Origin: an uncultured Flavobacteriales bacterium
GTDB taxonomy: Bacteria; Bacteroidota; Bacteroidia; Flavobacteriales_D; Sanyastnellaceae
NCBI GenBank assembly: GCA_937974555.1
Contig: CALJKR010000062.1
Location: 1-42,878 of the forward strand
DNA: 42,878 bases
Reading direction: 5' to 3'
The notes beneath the pieces are model-generated. The model had not been told where the DNA came from, searched no databases, and saw nothing but the letters and a program-made list of their open reading frames with translations. Shown here piece after piece: positions 32,944-42,215 of this stretch; position 1 is the stretch's first letter, and each line of letters starts with the position of its first letter. The position numbers were made by a program, and so were the translations under genes.

Positions 32944-35900
32944 TTATTTTTTAATCCATTTCACATTGAAAGTCTCTTGACTTCCTTGCAATTGAATTTG
33001 GTACATGCCTTGACTCCAATTTTGAGCATCAACAATAATTAAATTATCTCCAATCGTTGTATTGAAATTGGATGAGTACACTTTTTGTCCAGTCACTCCA
33101 TAAACAAAGACATTCAATTTCTCACTTTGTTTAGACACAAATTTGATTGTGAAGTCTTGAGAACCTGGGTTAGGGAAAACAGATACCGCGTTGGAAGATC
33201 CATTCCAATTGGCAACATCGTTTACACCTTGACATTCGCAATTGGCTGTGTAAACATCATTTTGAGTCAATGGATCCAAATCATCACATGGACTTCCAGG
33301 ATAAGTACAAGAATTATCGGTTTCTGTGGCAATCGCATTGTAGTTACATGCCGCAGCATCCATGCAACCCATCACAGCTCCCACAAACACGGTAACCGGT
33401 TGCAATGGTGATTCACAAGTATAAGAAGGCGTGCTGATGTGCCAATCGTAGAAGAAATAATAGTAGTTGTAGCTATTGGGAGCAGCTACTGTTGTTCCAG
33501 TAATGGATGCCAAGTTTCCAATGTTGTAAGGGAAATTTTGGGTTGAACCGTTTCCATCTCTCCACAATCCAGGTTGAGATCCAGCGATTGGACGAAGACC
33601 ATAACCTGTTCCTGCAGGAACATCAAAATTCAAAGTGATGTATGAAGCACCCGCTGGAACATCAACCGACGCTTGAGTCAATTGATTTCCTGCATTGTCT
33701 ACCAATTCAATCTGACGAACACCCGCGGTTTGGGCATAAACCAAAACACTGTCAATGATGATGTCTTGGTTGGCATCGAATAACAAATGGAAGGTAGAAT
33801 TTGAATATTGTCCATTCACAGCATCTTGAGCAGCATTTCCACCAGTGGCTTGCGCACCCTGAATGGTGTTGGTTGCCAACACATAGTATGTGGTTGTATT
33901 GACAACGCTTGTATTGAAAGTATTACCAGTTCCAACCAAGTTGTTGTTTGCATCAAACCAAGAGATTGAGGTTCCATTTGAAGTAGCTGTTAAATCAACG
34001 TTTCCGGATACATCAATCTGTACATCTTGCGCATCAACTGTTGGAGAAGCCAAAACTTCAACGGAAATTGATTCTGTCGAATTCACCAAACCACAACCCG
34101 CGTCCACTTGAACAGAATAAGCACCAGACTCCGTTGGCTCAATAGATTGAGTAGTAGCACCATTGCTCCACAAATAAGACAAACCTTCACTTGCCGTCAA
34201 AGTGGTTCCACTGCCTTGGCAAAATACCATCTCACCTGCTAACACAATGGTTGGAGGAGTTTGGTTATCGACACTGATCATGATTTGCTCTGAAGATGTA
34301 GCACAACCATTTTGATCAAAAGCAATCGCTGAATAATTTCCAGATTCCGTTACAGAAATACCGGTGCTGGTAGCACCATTAGACCAAATCACATTGGAAG
34401 TTCCTACCAATGCTGCTGTCAAATCCACCGATTGACCGGGACAAATCATGGTTGGTCCGTTGGCAGAGATTGTCACCGTTGGTGCATTGGTACAAGGGGT
34501 TTCGATATGTTGGTGATATTGATCAATCCCAGGATTCACAATCACTTGAGTACCACCCGCGGGCCAATGAATGACAGCATAATCTACCGATGTGTTGACT
34601 CCAATTCCAAACAACAATAAGTTGGAATTGGTGATACCATAAGAAACTCCAGAACGCACTTCTCTGATTTGCGTGCCAAATGCACCGTGAATTTCTACCA
34701 AAGCACCTACCGCATTTTTATTAGAAATGGTTCCTTCTAAATCAAATCCAACCCAGTGATTTCCATTGGGCTGACTCAACCACAAAATATCCGATTGATT
34801 GGATGGTGTTACATATCCATTGGCATTGCCATAATTGGCATAAATATCCATGAACCCATCATTATTCAAATCACCTAAACCAAAACCGTGCATGGTTTGT
34901 GGGTTGGCTATCAAATTATTCATTTGGGTAAAAGTGCTATTTCCATTGTTGTGGTAGTAACCGAAATTTCCTCCAGCATGAATAACATCCAAGTATCCAT
35001 CATTATCAAAGTCGGCCAATTGACCTTGCATAAAGAAACCTTGGGTAGTTAATCCTGAAGATTGAGAAATGTCGGTGAAATATCCCAAGCCATTGTTCTC
35101 ATACATACGAATACCGCCAGAGTGCGTTGTCATGAAGCAATCGAAATCACCATCATTGTCTATATCACCAAATGTAGCAGTCCAAGATTGTTGCAAATTA
35201 ACCAAGCCACGAGCATGCGCATCATCCGTATAGTTGTTATTGCCATCGTTCACAAAAAGTAAATTTGTTCTTCTTACATCCAAAGGATCATTGGAAGCTT
35301 GACGGCATTTAGCAACTAGTAAATCCATATCTCCATCACGGTCAAAGTCACAGAACTCATTTCCGTAGTTACCAGACATCAAAGGATCTGACGTTCCTGG
35401 ATAATTACCGGGATAAAGGTTGTAGTCAATCATCGTTTGATCTGGAATCATGTTTCCAGTTCCATCATTTCTGAACATAAAAGATGGACCATCATCATGG
35501 CAAGCAAAAGCATCCAACCAACCATCATTGTTGATATCACCAAACAAACAAGCTTGCATGAAAATGCTAGCGGCATTGGTGGTGGTCATAACGGCATTTC
35601 CACTTTGATCGATGTTGTAAAAATGAACGCCATCATAGTTACCGCCACACATCACATCACCGTAACCATCGTTATCAATATCGGCCACGGTCATCCCCCA
35701 TTGGGCCTGGCCCAGGGGAGCAGTTGCTGTATTTACCTGACTGTAGGTTCCATTGCTTTGTTGATACAAAATGCGCAAAGTTGTGCTTTGATCCATAACA
35801 ACGATGTCATTTAATCCATCGTTATTCATGTCCCAAACACCGGTAACTCCGCCAGATCTGTACGAACCAGGCAAGGTGCCTTGAACAAAGGTTTGAGCTG

Positions 35901-35952
35901 AGGCAAGTCCAGATAAAAGGACTGCGACCGCAATTGAGTAGATTTTTTTCAT
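32944..35952 (-). CDS. Large secreted FG-GAP/UnbV repeat protein with Ig-like modules and T9SS tail
   Basis: The 1002-residue surface protein starts at ATG 35952 with signal peptide MKKIYSIAVAVLLSGLASAQ; the longer frame to 36018 would bury it. Residues about 30-390 hold seven or more FG-GAP/VCBS calcium-loop repeats (DMNNDGLND, DIDNDGYGD, DINNDGWLD, DFDRDGDMD, DIDNDGDFD, DFDNDGYLD, DLNNDGFMD). An ASPIC/UnbV domain follows at about 394-484 (GNHWVGFDLEGT, EVRSGVSYG). Two Ig-like modules (ICPGQSVDLTA, VFCQGSGTTLTA) cover about 490-650. A Cys module GCMDAAACNYNAIATETDNS and a T9SS type A tail (VFPNPGSQDFTI, GMYQIQLQG) end it. A role in adhesion or surface scaffolding is inferred. Confidence 0.88.
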   Translation of the reverse strand: MKKIYSIAVAVLLSGLASAQTFVQGTLPGSYRSGGVTGVWDMNNDGLNDIVVMDQSTTLRILYQQSNGTYSQVNTATAPLGQAQWGMTVADIDNDGYGDVMCGGNYDGVHFYNIDQSGNAVMTTTNAASIFMQACLFGDINNDGWLDAFACHDDGPSFMFRNDGTGNMIPDQTMIDYNLYPGNYPGTSDPLMSGNYGNEFCDFDRDGDMDLLVAKCRQASNDPLDVRRTNLLFVNDGNNNYTDDAHARGLVNLQQSWTATFGDIDNDGDFDCFMTTHSGGIRMYENNGLGYFTDISQSSGLTTQGFFMQGQLADFDNDGYLDVIHAGGNFGYYHNNGNSTFTQMNNLIANPQTMHGFGLGDLNNDGFMDIYANYGNANGYVTPSNQSDILWLSQPNGNHWVGFDLEGTISNKNAVGALVEIHGAFGTQIREVRSGVSYGITNSNLLLFGIGVNTSVDYAVIHWPAGGTQVIVNPGIDQYHQHIETPCTNAPTVTISANGPTMICPGQSVDLTAALVGTSNVIWSNGATSTGISVTESGNYSAIAFDQNGCATSSEQIMISVDNQTPPTIVLAGEMVFCQGSGTTLTASEGLSYLWSNGATTQSIEPTESGAYSVQVDAGCGLVNSTESISVEVLASPTVDAQDVQIDVSGNVDLTATSNGTSISWFDANNNLVGTGNTFNTSVVNTTTYYVLATNTIQGAQATGGNAAQDAVNGQYSNSTFHLLFDANQDIIIDSVLVYAQTAGVRQIELVDNAGNQLTQASVDVPAGASYITLNFDVPAGTGYGLRPIAGSQPGLWRDGNGSTQNFPYNIGNLASITGTTVAAPNSYNYYYFFYDWHISTPSYTCESPLQPVTVFVGAVMGCMDAAACNYNAIATETDNSCTYPGSPCDDLDPLTQNDVYTANCECQGVNDVANWNGSSNAVSVFPNPGSQDFTIKFVSKQSEKLNVFVYGVTGQKVYSSNFNTTIGDNLIIVDAQNWSQGMYQIQLQGSQETFNVKWIKK

Positions 35953-36050
35953 GAAAAGAATTAAGGTTAATTTTTCTTGCAGGATAAAAATAAGCCATGC
36001 CCTACCCCAACAAAACAATTTTAACTTTTTTCTTTCCTTGGCATAATTCT

Positions 36051-36058
36051 TATGTTTG
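36051..36058 (+). promoter_or_regulatory. -7 promoter element of the LPP20-like lipoprotein gene
   Basis: TATGTTTG is a perfect TAnnTTTG, 18 bp before the ATG, with a T-run rather than TTTG at -33. Confidence 0.5.
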
Positions 36059-36076
36059 TTACGAAAATTCTAGGAA

Positions 36077-36625
36077 ATGAAAAGATTGATGTATCTCGCA
36101 GGAATAATTGCCATTGGGCTAAATTCATGCACCACCAGCGCCCCAATGGGTCAAAAAGTAAAAGAACCATTCAGTGGAAACCGCTATGAAAGCAATGATC
36201 GGTATTTCCGGGGAGTAGGCAAAGGTGAAAGCAAAGACCAAAACATCTCAGAAAACAAGGCTGATCTGCAAGCAAAGAAAGAATTGGCCCAGCAGCTGAG
36301 CACCAACATCAAAGCAGTTACAGACCAGTATCTTTCTGAAACTTCTGTTGATCAGCGTTCAGAGCTCAACGACAAATTTGAAAGCTTGGTAAGAGAGGTC
36401 ACCAATACTTCATTGGCTGATTTGAGAAAAATGGGACAAGAACAATTTCTGAACAATGAAGGAGTTTACACCACGTTTATTGCTTATGAAATTCACAAGA
36501 AGGACATGTTCCGGTTTTTAAAAAGACAAGCCAAGGCCAATGCAAAATTGACAGAGCTTCAGAGAAAACAAATTGAGGATATTTTGGATGAAGAAATCAA
36601 AAAAGCAGATGCTATGGGAGAATAA
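36077..36625 (+). CDS. LPP20-like lipoprotein
   Basis: The 182-residue protein has a lipoprotein signal (MKRLMYLAGIIAIGLNSC, lipobox LNSC with Cys18). The mature part begins with disordered residues. It then shows the LPP20-family pattern YFRGVGKGES..ISENKADLQAKKELAQQLSTNI, a long helix with a further segment (SLADLRKMGQEQFLNNEGVYTTFIAYEIHKKD). A charged C-terminal helix ends it. The family is surface or periplasmic and poorly understood. It is divergent from the FG-GAP gene and shares a bidirectional terminator with the FKBP gene. Confidence 0.7.
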   Translation: MKRLMYLAGIIAIGLNSCTTSAPMGQKVKEPFSGNRYESNDRYFRGVGKGESKDQNISENKADLQAKKELAQQLSTNIKAVTDQYLSETSVDQRSELNDKFESLVREVTNTSLADLRKMGQEQFLNNEGVYTTFIAYEIHKKDMFRFLKRQAKANAKLTELQRKQIEDILDEEIKKADAMGE

Positions 36626-36653
36626 AAAAAGGGGGCTGAGCCCCCTTTTTTTT
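36626..36653. terminator. Bidirectional terminator between the lipoprotein and FKBP genes
   Basis: GGGGGC pairs with GCCCCC around a 3-nt loop, with A-run and T-run on either side. It can stop both the lipoprotein message and the converging FKBP message. Confidence 0.88.
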
Positions 36654-36667
36654 ATGGTATCTTTCGA

Positions 36668-37381
36668 TTAATCGTTTTTGTTCACCTTGATCAATTCCAC
36701 TTCAAAAATCAAAGTGCTAAATGCTGGGATTGTTCCCATGTCTTGCGCACCATAGGCCAAATTTTGAGGAATGTAAAGGGTGGCTTTGCCTCCTTCTTTC
36801 ATCAACTGCAAGCCTTCTGTCCAACCTGGGATCACTTGATTCAAACCGAATGTAGCTGGCTCACCGCGCTTGATTGAAGAATCAAAGATGGTTCCATCAA
36901 TCAATCGACCTTCGTAGTGTACAGTCACTTCATCATCAGAATCAGGTTGCGCACCATTTCCATCTACGTTATGTTTAATTTGAAGACCAGAGCCCGTGGT
37001 TTGAACACCAGCATTGGCTTTATTTTTTTCTAAAAACTCAACACCTACCTTCTTTTGCTCTTCTGCTTTGGCTTCTGCCAATTTAGAAAGTTCTTGTTGG
37101 ATAATCATGTTGCATTGCTCCTCATTCATTGCGGCTTCTCCACCACTTAATGCGATTTGCATAGCCTCAGCTAATTTTGCGGTGTTCAATTCTTTTACAC
37201 CTGCTTGCTTCAAGTTATTTCCAATGGAAATTCCCAAAGCGTAGGACAATGAATCTGTGTTGTTCGTCATCTCTTTTTTTCCTTTTTTGTTCTTTTTTGG
37301 TTTTTCATTTTTCTGCGCGATTACCTGACTGTTTGACAACACGAGCATGGCTGCAAAAAATAAAGTGAAAATCTTTTTCAT
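36668..37381 (-). CDS. FKBP-type peptidyl-prolyl isomerase, periplasmic (Mip/FkpA type)
   Basis: The 237-residue protein has a signal peptide (MKKIFTLFFAAMLVLSNSQVIA, cut before Q), a very Lys-rich linker (KPKKNKKGKKE) and an N-terminal dimerisation domain (SLSYALGISIGNNLKQAG). A long connecting helix with KLAEAKAEEQKK leads to the FKBP domain: VTVHYEGRLIDGTIFDSS, FGLNQVIPGWTEGLQLM, IPQNLAYG and FEVELI. It is a folding catalyst for exported proteins by family. It lies 14 bp downstream of a paralogue of the same length and architecture and is presumably its operon partner. Confidence 0.93.
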   Translation of the reverse strand: MKKIFTLFFAAMLVLSNSQVIAQKNEKPKKNKKGKKEMTNNTDSLSYALGISIGNNLKQAGVKELNTAKLAEAMQIALSGGEAAMNEEQCNMIIQQELSKLAEAKAEEQKKVGVEFLEKNKANAGVQTTGSGLQIKHNVDGNGAQPDSDDEVTVHYEGRLIDGTIFDSSIKRGEPATFGLNQVIPGWTEGLQLMKEGGKATLYIPQNLAYGAQDMGTIPAFSTLIFEVELIKVNKND

Positions 37382-37395
37382 GATAGTTGGTTTAA

Positions 37396-38109
37396 TTATT
37401 TAGCACCACCGATTGATAAAAACTCAATTTCAAAAATCAAAGTTGAATACGGAGGGATTCCTTGGTTTCCGCTTTCACCGTAGGCCAATGTATAGGGCAC
37501 ATAGACCATGGCCTTGTCCCCTACTTCCAACAACTGCATGGCTTCTGTCCATCCAGGAATTACACGATTCAAAGCGAAAGTGGCTGGCTCACCGCGCTCA
37601 ACGGAGCTATCAATGACCTTACCGTCCAAATCTTTTAAGGTATAATGCACAGTTACTTCGTCGGTAGGCAAGGCTTTTTTACCTGATTTTTTGGTAGATA
37701 AAATTTTGTATTGCAATCCACTAGCGGTTGTAATCACTCCTGATTGGTTTTTATTTTCAGCTAAGAATTTTTCTCCAGCCGCTTTATTGCCTTCAAATTT
37801 TTTCATTTCTTGCTCACGCAATTTCGCTTCTTGCTTATCCATACATGCGGTATAGTAAGCCTGCGCAGTGGCCATATCCATCGCCATTTCACGTGTACTA
37901 TCCATGGCATCCAACATGGCATTTTTCACTATCTCCATGTCCAATGAATCCAAGTCATAACGTTCGTCCATTTGAGACAAATATTGACCAAATGACAAAC
38001 CCATTGCGTATGAAAGACTGTCAGAAGATGATTCCAATTCCGCAGAACTTGAACCACCACAAGAAGCCATGATTGCGGCTCCCGATAAAATCACTAAAAA
38101 TTTCTTCAT
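37396..38109 (-). CDS. FKBP-type peptidyl-prolyl isomerase, lipoprotein
   Basis: The 237-residue paralogue of the next gene starts with a lipoprotein signal (MKKFLVILSGAAIMASC, Cys17). It has the N-terminal dimer domain (SLSYAMGLSFGQYLSQM), the connecting helix and the FKBP domain: VTVHYTLKDLDGKVIDSS, FALNRVIPGWTEAMQLL, VPYTLAYGESG and LIFEIEFL. Thus one copy is membrane-anchored and one soluble. It starts 30 bp after yaaA, so it may be the tail of the acyltransferase-helicase-LOG-yaaA operon; no terminator separates them. Confidence 0.93.
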   Translation of the reverse strand: MKKFLVILSGAAIMASCGGSSSAELESSSDSLSYAMGLSFGQYLSQMDERYDLDSLDMEIVKNAMLDAMDSTREMAMDMATAQAYYTACMDKQEAKLREQEMKKFEGNKAAGEKFLAENKNQSGVITTASGLQYKILSTKKSGKKALPTDEVTVHYTLKDLDGKVIDSSVERGEPATFALNRVIPGWTEAMQLLEVGDKAMVYVPYTLAYGESGNQGIPPYSTLIFEIEFLSIGGAK

Positions 38110-38139
38110 ATTAAAAAATTGTGGTGCGAATCTAAAACA

Positions 38140-38901
38140 TTAATGGCTAGATTTTACATAAATCCAATTTTGCTCATCAGATAATTCACTGTTGTAACTA
38201 AAGTCCAATACTTCAAGTGATTTTAAATCATTTAAATTACTGATTTTATGCTCCATAGCCAACCTTACCATTTCGCCTCTTGCTTGTTTTGAGAAGCTTG
38301 AAACGGATACATACTCGCCATTTTTTTCTACTTTAAAGTCGACATAAATCCAACTTTGAATTTGATTAGGCTGAGGGATCATTTGAGCATATTCCTTGGA
38401 TGCGGTCATGATACCGACCCAATCTTTATGTTCATTCAAATGGGAATTGATCTTGTCACTCCAGTAGTTATATAGCGATTGACCTTTCATATTTTTCCAT
38501 GGTGCCCCCACCATCAATCGATAGGGTTGAATCAAATCCAGTGGCCTTAACCATCCATACAAACCACTTAAGATAACCAAATGGTTCTGAGCGAAATTCC
38601 AAGTATCAATGGACCATTCTCTTGCAGCCAATCTTGTATATGCATCTCCATTGTAAAGTGCTGCAGCTGGCCATTGGGAATCGTTCTTTCCCCACTGATT
38701 GTGCATGCGCACAACCTCGTCAATCAAATTACCTTTTGCTGCCATTACCTTTTCCAATTCATTGCCAGACAAACCCGAGATCTCTTTCATGATGGCTTGC
38801 GCATTTTTTAAATAGACGGGTGAAGATGTTTCTAATTTGGCCTGAAAAGGCTGAAGATTCATTTTCTTGGCCGGCGATAAGAAAAACAAAAGTTGTTGCA
38901 T
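38140..38901 (-). CDS. yaaA: Peroxide stress protein YaaA (UPF0246/DUF328)
   Basis: The 253-residue protein shows the YaaA start (LLFFLSPAKKMNL) and the conserved centre LYNGDAYTRL, ILSGLYGWLRPLDLIQPYRL and W-DKIN. It ends with the family pattern FSKQARGEMVRLAMEHKI. YaaA lowers free iron and damage during peroxide stress in E. coli; here the role is by homology. The start is ATG 38901, which shares one base with the TGA of the LOG gene (TGATG), rather than the TTG one codon earlier. Confidence 0.93.
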   Translation of the reverse strand: MQQLLFFLSPAKKMNLQPFQAKLETSSPVYLKNAQAIMKEISGLSGNELEKVMAAKGNLIDEVVRMHNQWGKNDSQWPAAALYNGDAYTRLAAREWSIDTWNFAQNHLVILSGLYGWLRPLDLIQPYRLMVGAPWKNMKGQSLYNYWSDKINSHLNEHKDWVGIMTASKEYAQMIPQPNQIQSWIYVDFKVEKNGEYVSVSSFSKQARGEMVRLAMEHKISNLNDLKSLEVLDFSYNSELSDEQNWIYVKSSH

Positions 38902-39608
38902 CAAAAGTTGGGTTTCAACAAATACTTACTATAGAACTTATCGATTTCCGCTACGGCCTCCTCTGCGCTGTCCACGATCACAAATAAATCCAAGTCTTTG
39001 GGATTAATATTGTGTTCGGATTCCAATAATGTATTTTTAATCCAATCAACCAAGCCTTCCCAAAATTTTTGTCCCACTAAAATGATTGGAAAACGTCCAA
39101 TTTTTTCTGTTTGAATCAATGTCAAAGCTTCAAAGAGTTCATCCATGGTTCCAAAGCCACCGGGCATCACCACGTAACCTTGACTGTATTTCATAAACAT
39201 CACTTTGCGAACAAAGAAATAATCAAAATCGATGCTTTTGTCGTGATCGATGTAGGGATTGCTGTGCTGTTCAAAGGGTAAAACAATGTTTAACCCCACA
39301 CTTATCCCATTGCCTTCTTTGGCCCCTTGATTTCCCGCTTGCATAATACCCGGCCCACCTCCAGTAATCACGCCGTAACCTTTCTGGGTCAATTGAAAAG
39401 CAATTTTCCTTGCCATTTCATAATAAGGGTTGTCCGGTTTGGTTCTGGCTGATCCAAATATGGAAACACAGGGCCCAATGGCTCCCATGCGTTCATAACC
39501 ATTGACGAATTCACCCATGATCTTAAATATCGACCACGAGTCATTGGATTTTATCTCATTCCAAGATTTTGGCTTGAGCTTGTTTTTAATTCTACTGTCT
39601 TGATCCAT
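38901..39608 (-). CDS. LOG-family protein (TIGR00730-type)
   Basis: The 235-residue protein has the Rossmann-like LOG fold with the nucleotide motif ITGGGPGIMQAGNQGA and the diagnostic PGGFGTMDELFEALT. Enzymes of this fold release free bases from nucleoside monophosphates (cytokinin riboside phosphate hydrolase type), though bacterial substrates are often unknown. The first 35 residues are a basic extension (KNKLKPKSWNEIKS). It sits 35 bp after the helicase and overlaps yaaA by one base. Confidence 0.88.
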   Translation of the reverse strand: MDQDSRIKNKLKPKSWNEIKSNDSWSIFKIMGEFVNGYERMGAIGPCVSIFGSARTKPDNPYYEMARKIAFQLTQKGYGVITGGGPGIMQAGNQGAKEGNGISVGLNIVLPFEQHSNPYIDHDKSIDFDYFFVRKVMFMKYSQGYVVMPGGFGTMDELFEALTLIQTEKIGRFPIILVGQKFWEGLVDWIKNTLLESEHNINPKDLDLFVIVDSAEEAVAEIDKFYSKYLLKPNF

Positions 39609-39643
39609 CTCTTCAAAAATTAAATAGGAAGAGCAAGATAGAA

Positions 39644-40942
39644 CTAAAATCTTTTCTTTTTCTTAGGGGAATTTGATTTTTTTTCTTTTTTAAGAGAAGC
39701 CGCAAATTTCTTCTCATGGAAAGCTCCTTTAAAAGTTGGATCCTCCTTTCTTTTCTGCCAGTCAATGTCTCTGTTTTGATCGATGGCTTCTGATTTTGGG
39801 GTTTCATGAAGTTTTAAATCTGCTGGCAATTCCAATACAGGAATAAATTGCTTCATGATTTTTTCAATTTTATGTACGTGATATTTCTCTGAAACATCCA
39901 TAAAAGTGATGGCTTCACCCGTCTTGAAAGCTCTTCCGGTTCGTCCTATTCGATGAACATAGTCTTCATGTTGATGCGGGACTTGAAAATTAACCACATG
40001 AGAAACTTCTACGACATCTATCCCTCTTGCACTGACATCTGTAGTTACCAAAACCCGAATATTGCCTTCTTTAAATTCATCCAAAGCGTTGATTCTCGCA
40101 TTTTGTCCCTTGTTGCTGTGAATGATACGGATCTCACCCAATTTCTGTTTAATCAACTCATCAGCCAATTGTGTCACCATGTCCTTAGTTCTACAAAAAA
40201 CCATGACCCGATTCATTTCCTCTCTGCTTTTGAGCAAGTAAACCAACATCTCTAATTTGGTAGCGTTATTTGCTATGGCATAAACACTTTGAGTGACCGT
40301 GGCCGCTGGTGTGGCAGAAGGTGTTACCTCTACCACTTGGGGGAATAACAAGAAATTATCCGCTATACGCTGCACCTTTTCTGGAAAGGTTGCAGAGAAC
40401 TGTAACTGTTGTTTTTTATGTGGAATCTTCTCTTGAATTTCTCTGAGCTGTGGCCAAAATCCCATGTCCATCATTCGATCACATTCATCCAAAACGATGG
40501 TTTTGATTTGTTTGGTAACAAATACCCTCTTGGCATAGATCTCCAAGAATCTTCCTGGGGTAGCGATGATAATGTCTACACCAGATTCCAATTTTTCAGT
40601 TTGTGCTTTGGGGCCAATACCGCCGTAAAGGGCCACCCATCGAAGATCGGTGTTCACTACCAAAAGGGCCAGAACCCTTTCCACTTGAACCACCAATTCC
40701 TTGGTTGGAACCAAAACCAAAGCACGGGGATCGTTGCCCTGAGCAAACTTCAATTTTTGAACGATTGGTAAAAGGTAAGCCAATGTTTTGCCTGTCCCTG
40801 TTTGGGCGATCCCAATCAAGTCCTGACCCGCCATCAAAATGGGGATCGCCTTTGACTGAATCTCCGTTGGAGAGGTAATCCCTTGGGCCTCCAAGGCATC
40901 CAAGAATTGTCTTGTTATTTTTAAATCTGAAAAATCACTCAT
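39644..40942 (-). CDS. DEAD-box RNA helicase (DECD variant)
   Basis: The 432-residue helicase has the Q motif (GITSPTEIQSKAIP), Walker A AQTGTGKT (46-53), motif Ib ATPGR, motif II DECD (152-155, Cys in place of the usual Ala), motif III SAT (183-185) and the C-terminal motif HRIGRTGR. It ends with a Lys-rich tail (KKEKKSNSPKKKKRF) that should bind RNA. Family roles are ribosome assembly or mRNA turnover. Its ATG overlaps the acyltransferase TGA (ATGA), so the two are translationally coupled. Confidence 0.93.
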   Translation of the reverse strand: MSDFSDLKITRQFLDALEAQGITSPTEIQSKAIPILMAGQDLIGIAQTGTGKTLAYLLPIVQKLKFAQGNDPRALVLVPTKELVVQVERVLALLVVNTDLRWVALYGGIGPKAQTEKLESGVDIIIATPGRFLEIYAKRVFVTKQIKTIVLDECDRMMDMGFWPQLREIQEKIPHKKQQLQFSATFPEKVQRIADNFLLFPQVVEVTPSATPAATVTQSVYAIANNATKLEMLVYLLKSREEMNRVMVFCRTKDMVTQLADELIKQKLGEIRIIHSNKGQNARINALDEFKEGNIRVLVTTDVSARGIDVVEVSHVVNFQVPHQHEDYVHRIGRTGRAFKTGEAITFMDVSEKYHVHKIEKIMKQFIPVLELPADLKLHETPKSEAIDQNRDIDWQKRKEDPTFKGAFHEKKFAASLKKEKKSNSPKKKKRF

Positions 40943-42129
40943 TTCTTCTCCATTTCACGACGGTTAATCACTGGATTAGCATACATCTGCAACATGATCT
41001 CGCGCGCTAACGCATTGAAACCTTCTTTGGGAAGTTGGGTCTTCTTTCTATTCAATGCCAATCTAAATACATTGGCTCTGATGTAATTACCAAATGCTAT
41101 TTTCTGAATATTAGAATATTGATCTTTGTACTCTTTGGTACCCATTAACAAATCATATGCGATATAATTCGTTGGCCACAACTTGAAAATGCGGTGCATT
41201 TCTCGGTCAATGGCTTGGGTTAAGTAGCGGTATTTTTCGTTTTTGTTTTGTATATTTTTCATCTCCTCGATAAAAGGAGTCAGTGGCTCCCCCACTGAGA
41301 TATTTACCCTACCCTTGTGTCCAGTTATACCCGTAAGCATTGAATGAACATCCTCCCCTTTCTTCTTTTCATATGAACCAAAAACTTTGAGATGCATCAA
41401 TTCATTGGTCTTCAACAAATCACAGGGGTCATATTCGTAGCTAACCGCCATGGGGATCATGGACAATGATTTCAAAGTTTCTTCAATTTCTCCACCGCCA
41501 GACATGGCAAACATTTTTAGCAAGCCCGTGGCTGTGCGATCATCACCATCTTTGCTTCGACCTTCTCTTTGTGCAATCCAAATAGAAGTATTGTCTTCCT
41601 TGATGGTTTTCTGTATATAATTCGATAATCGCAATGAATAATAAAAAACCTCTTTGGAACTTACATTTCGATTAACAATGAAATTCTTGTTGGCACGTAC
41701 GATATCTTCAACTACTTTGTGCTGTAAAAGATTGTCTCCTATGGCAATTTGAGTTGTACGATGTCCTTCTTCCAATAAACTCACATTGAGTAAAGCGCTA
41801 TCTAAAATAATATCCCGATGATTGGACAAAAAGAGATAAGCCTTGGTACGATCCAAATTTTGAATATTGGTGAATGACAAACCGGAGGTTGTCATTTCAA
41901 TGACACGTTTGAAAGCAGGGCCAGAGATTTCGGATTGAAACTCATCCACGGACTGCACACTTTTTAGCATCGCATGGATTGCATTTTTAGACAAACCAGG
42001 ATATACCCAGCGTATCATTTTATAGAACAAAGGTTCTTGTAATATTCTATCCAAAGCAGGTTTCAGCTCCTCATTGGTATAAGGGCGAATAGTATCAAAA
42101 TTGAATGTGTCTATTGATTCTACTTCCAT
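40939..42129 (-). CDS. Glycerophospholipid 1-acyltransferase-like protein (PlsC/PlsB-type)
   Basis: The 396-residue protein is a predicted acyltransferase of lipid synthesis. The catalytic-type motif is LFLSNHRDIILDSALLN (His followed by Asp six positions on, one longer than the classic HX4D). Further motifs are FIVNRN, IWIAQREGRSKDGDD and a segment PMAVSYEYDPCD. The second half is a charged helical domain. No signal peptide or clear transmembrane helix is seen. It heads the operon with the helicase. The exact acyl acceptor is not assignable. Confidence 0.8.
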   Translation of the reverse strand: MEVESIDTFNFDTIRPYTNEELKPALDRILQEPLFYKMIRWVYPGLSKNAIHAMLKSVQSVDEFQSEISGPAFKRVIEMTTSGLSFTNIQNLDRTKAYLFLSNHRDIILDSALLNVSLLEEGHRTTQIAIGDNLLQHKVVEDIVRANKNFIVNRNVSSKEVFYYSLRLSNYIQKTIKEDNTSIWIAQREGRSKDGDDRTATGLLKMFAMSGGGEIEETLKSLSMIPMAVSYEYDPCDLLKTNELMHLKVFGSYEKKKGEDVHSMLTGITGHKGRVNISVGEPLTPFIEEMKNIQNKNEKYRYLTQAIDREMHRIFKLWPTNYIAYDLLMGTKEYKDQYSNIQKIAFGNYIRANVFRLALNRKKTQLPKEGFNALAREIMLQMYANPVINRREMEKK

Positions 42130-42215
42130 GTGGTAAAGATAAGGATAATGAAGCGAGGGATGTTAAATTGTAAAGGATTCAAAAAAGATTTGAAATGTCC
42201 AATTATATTTAGAAA

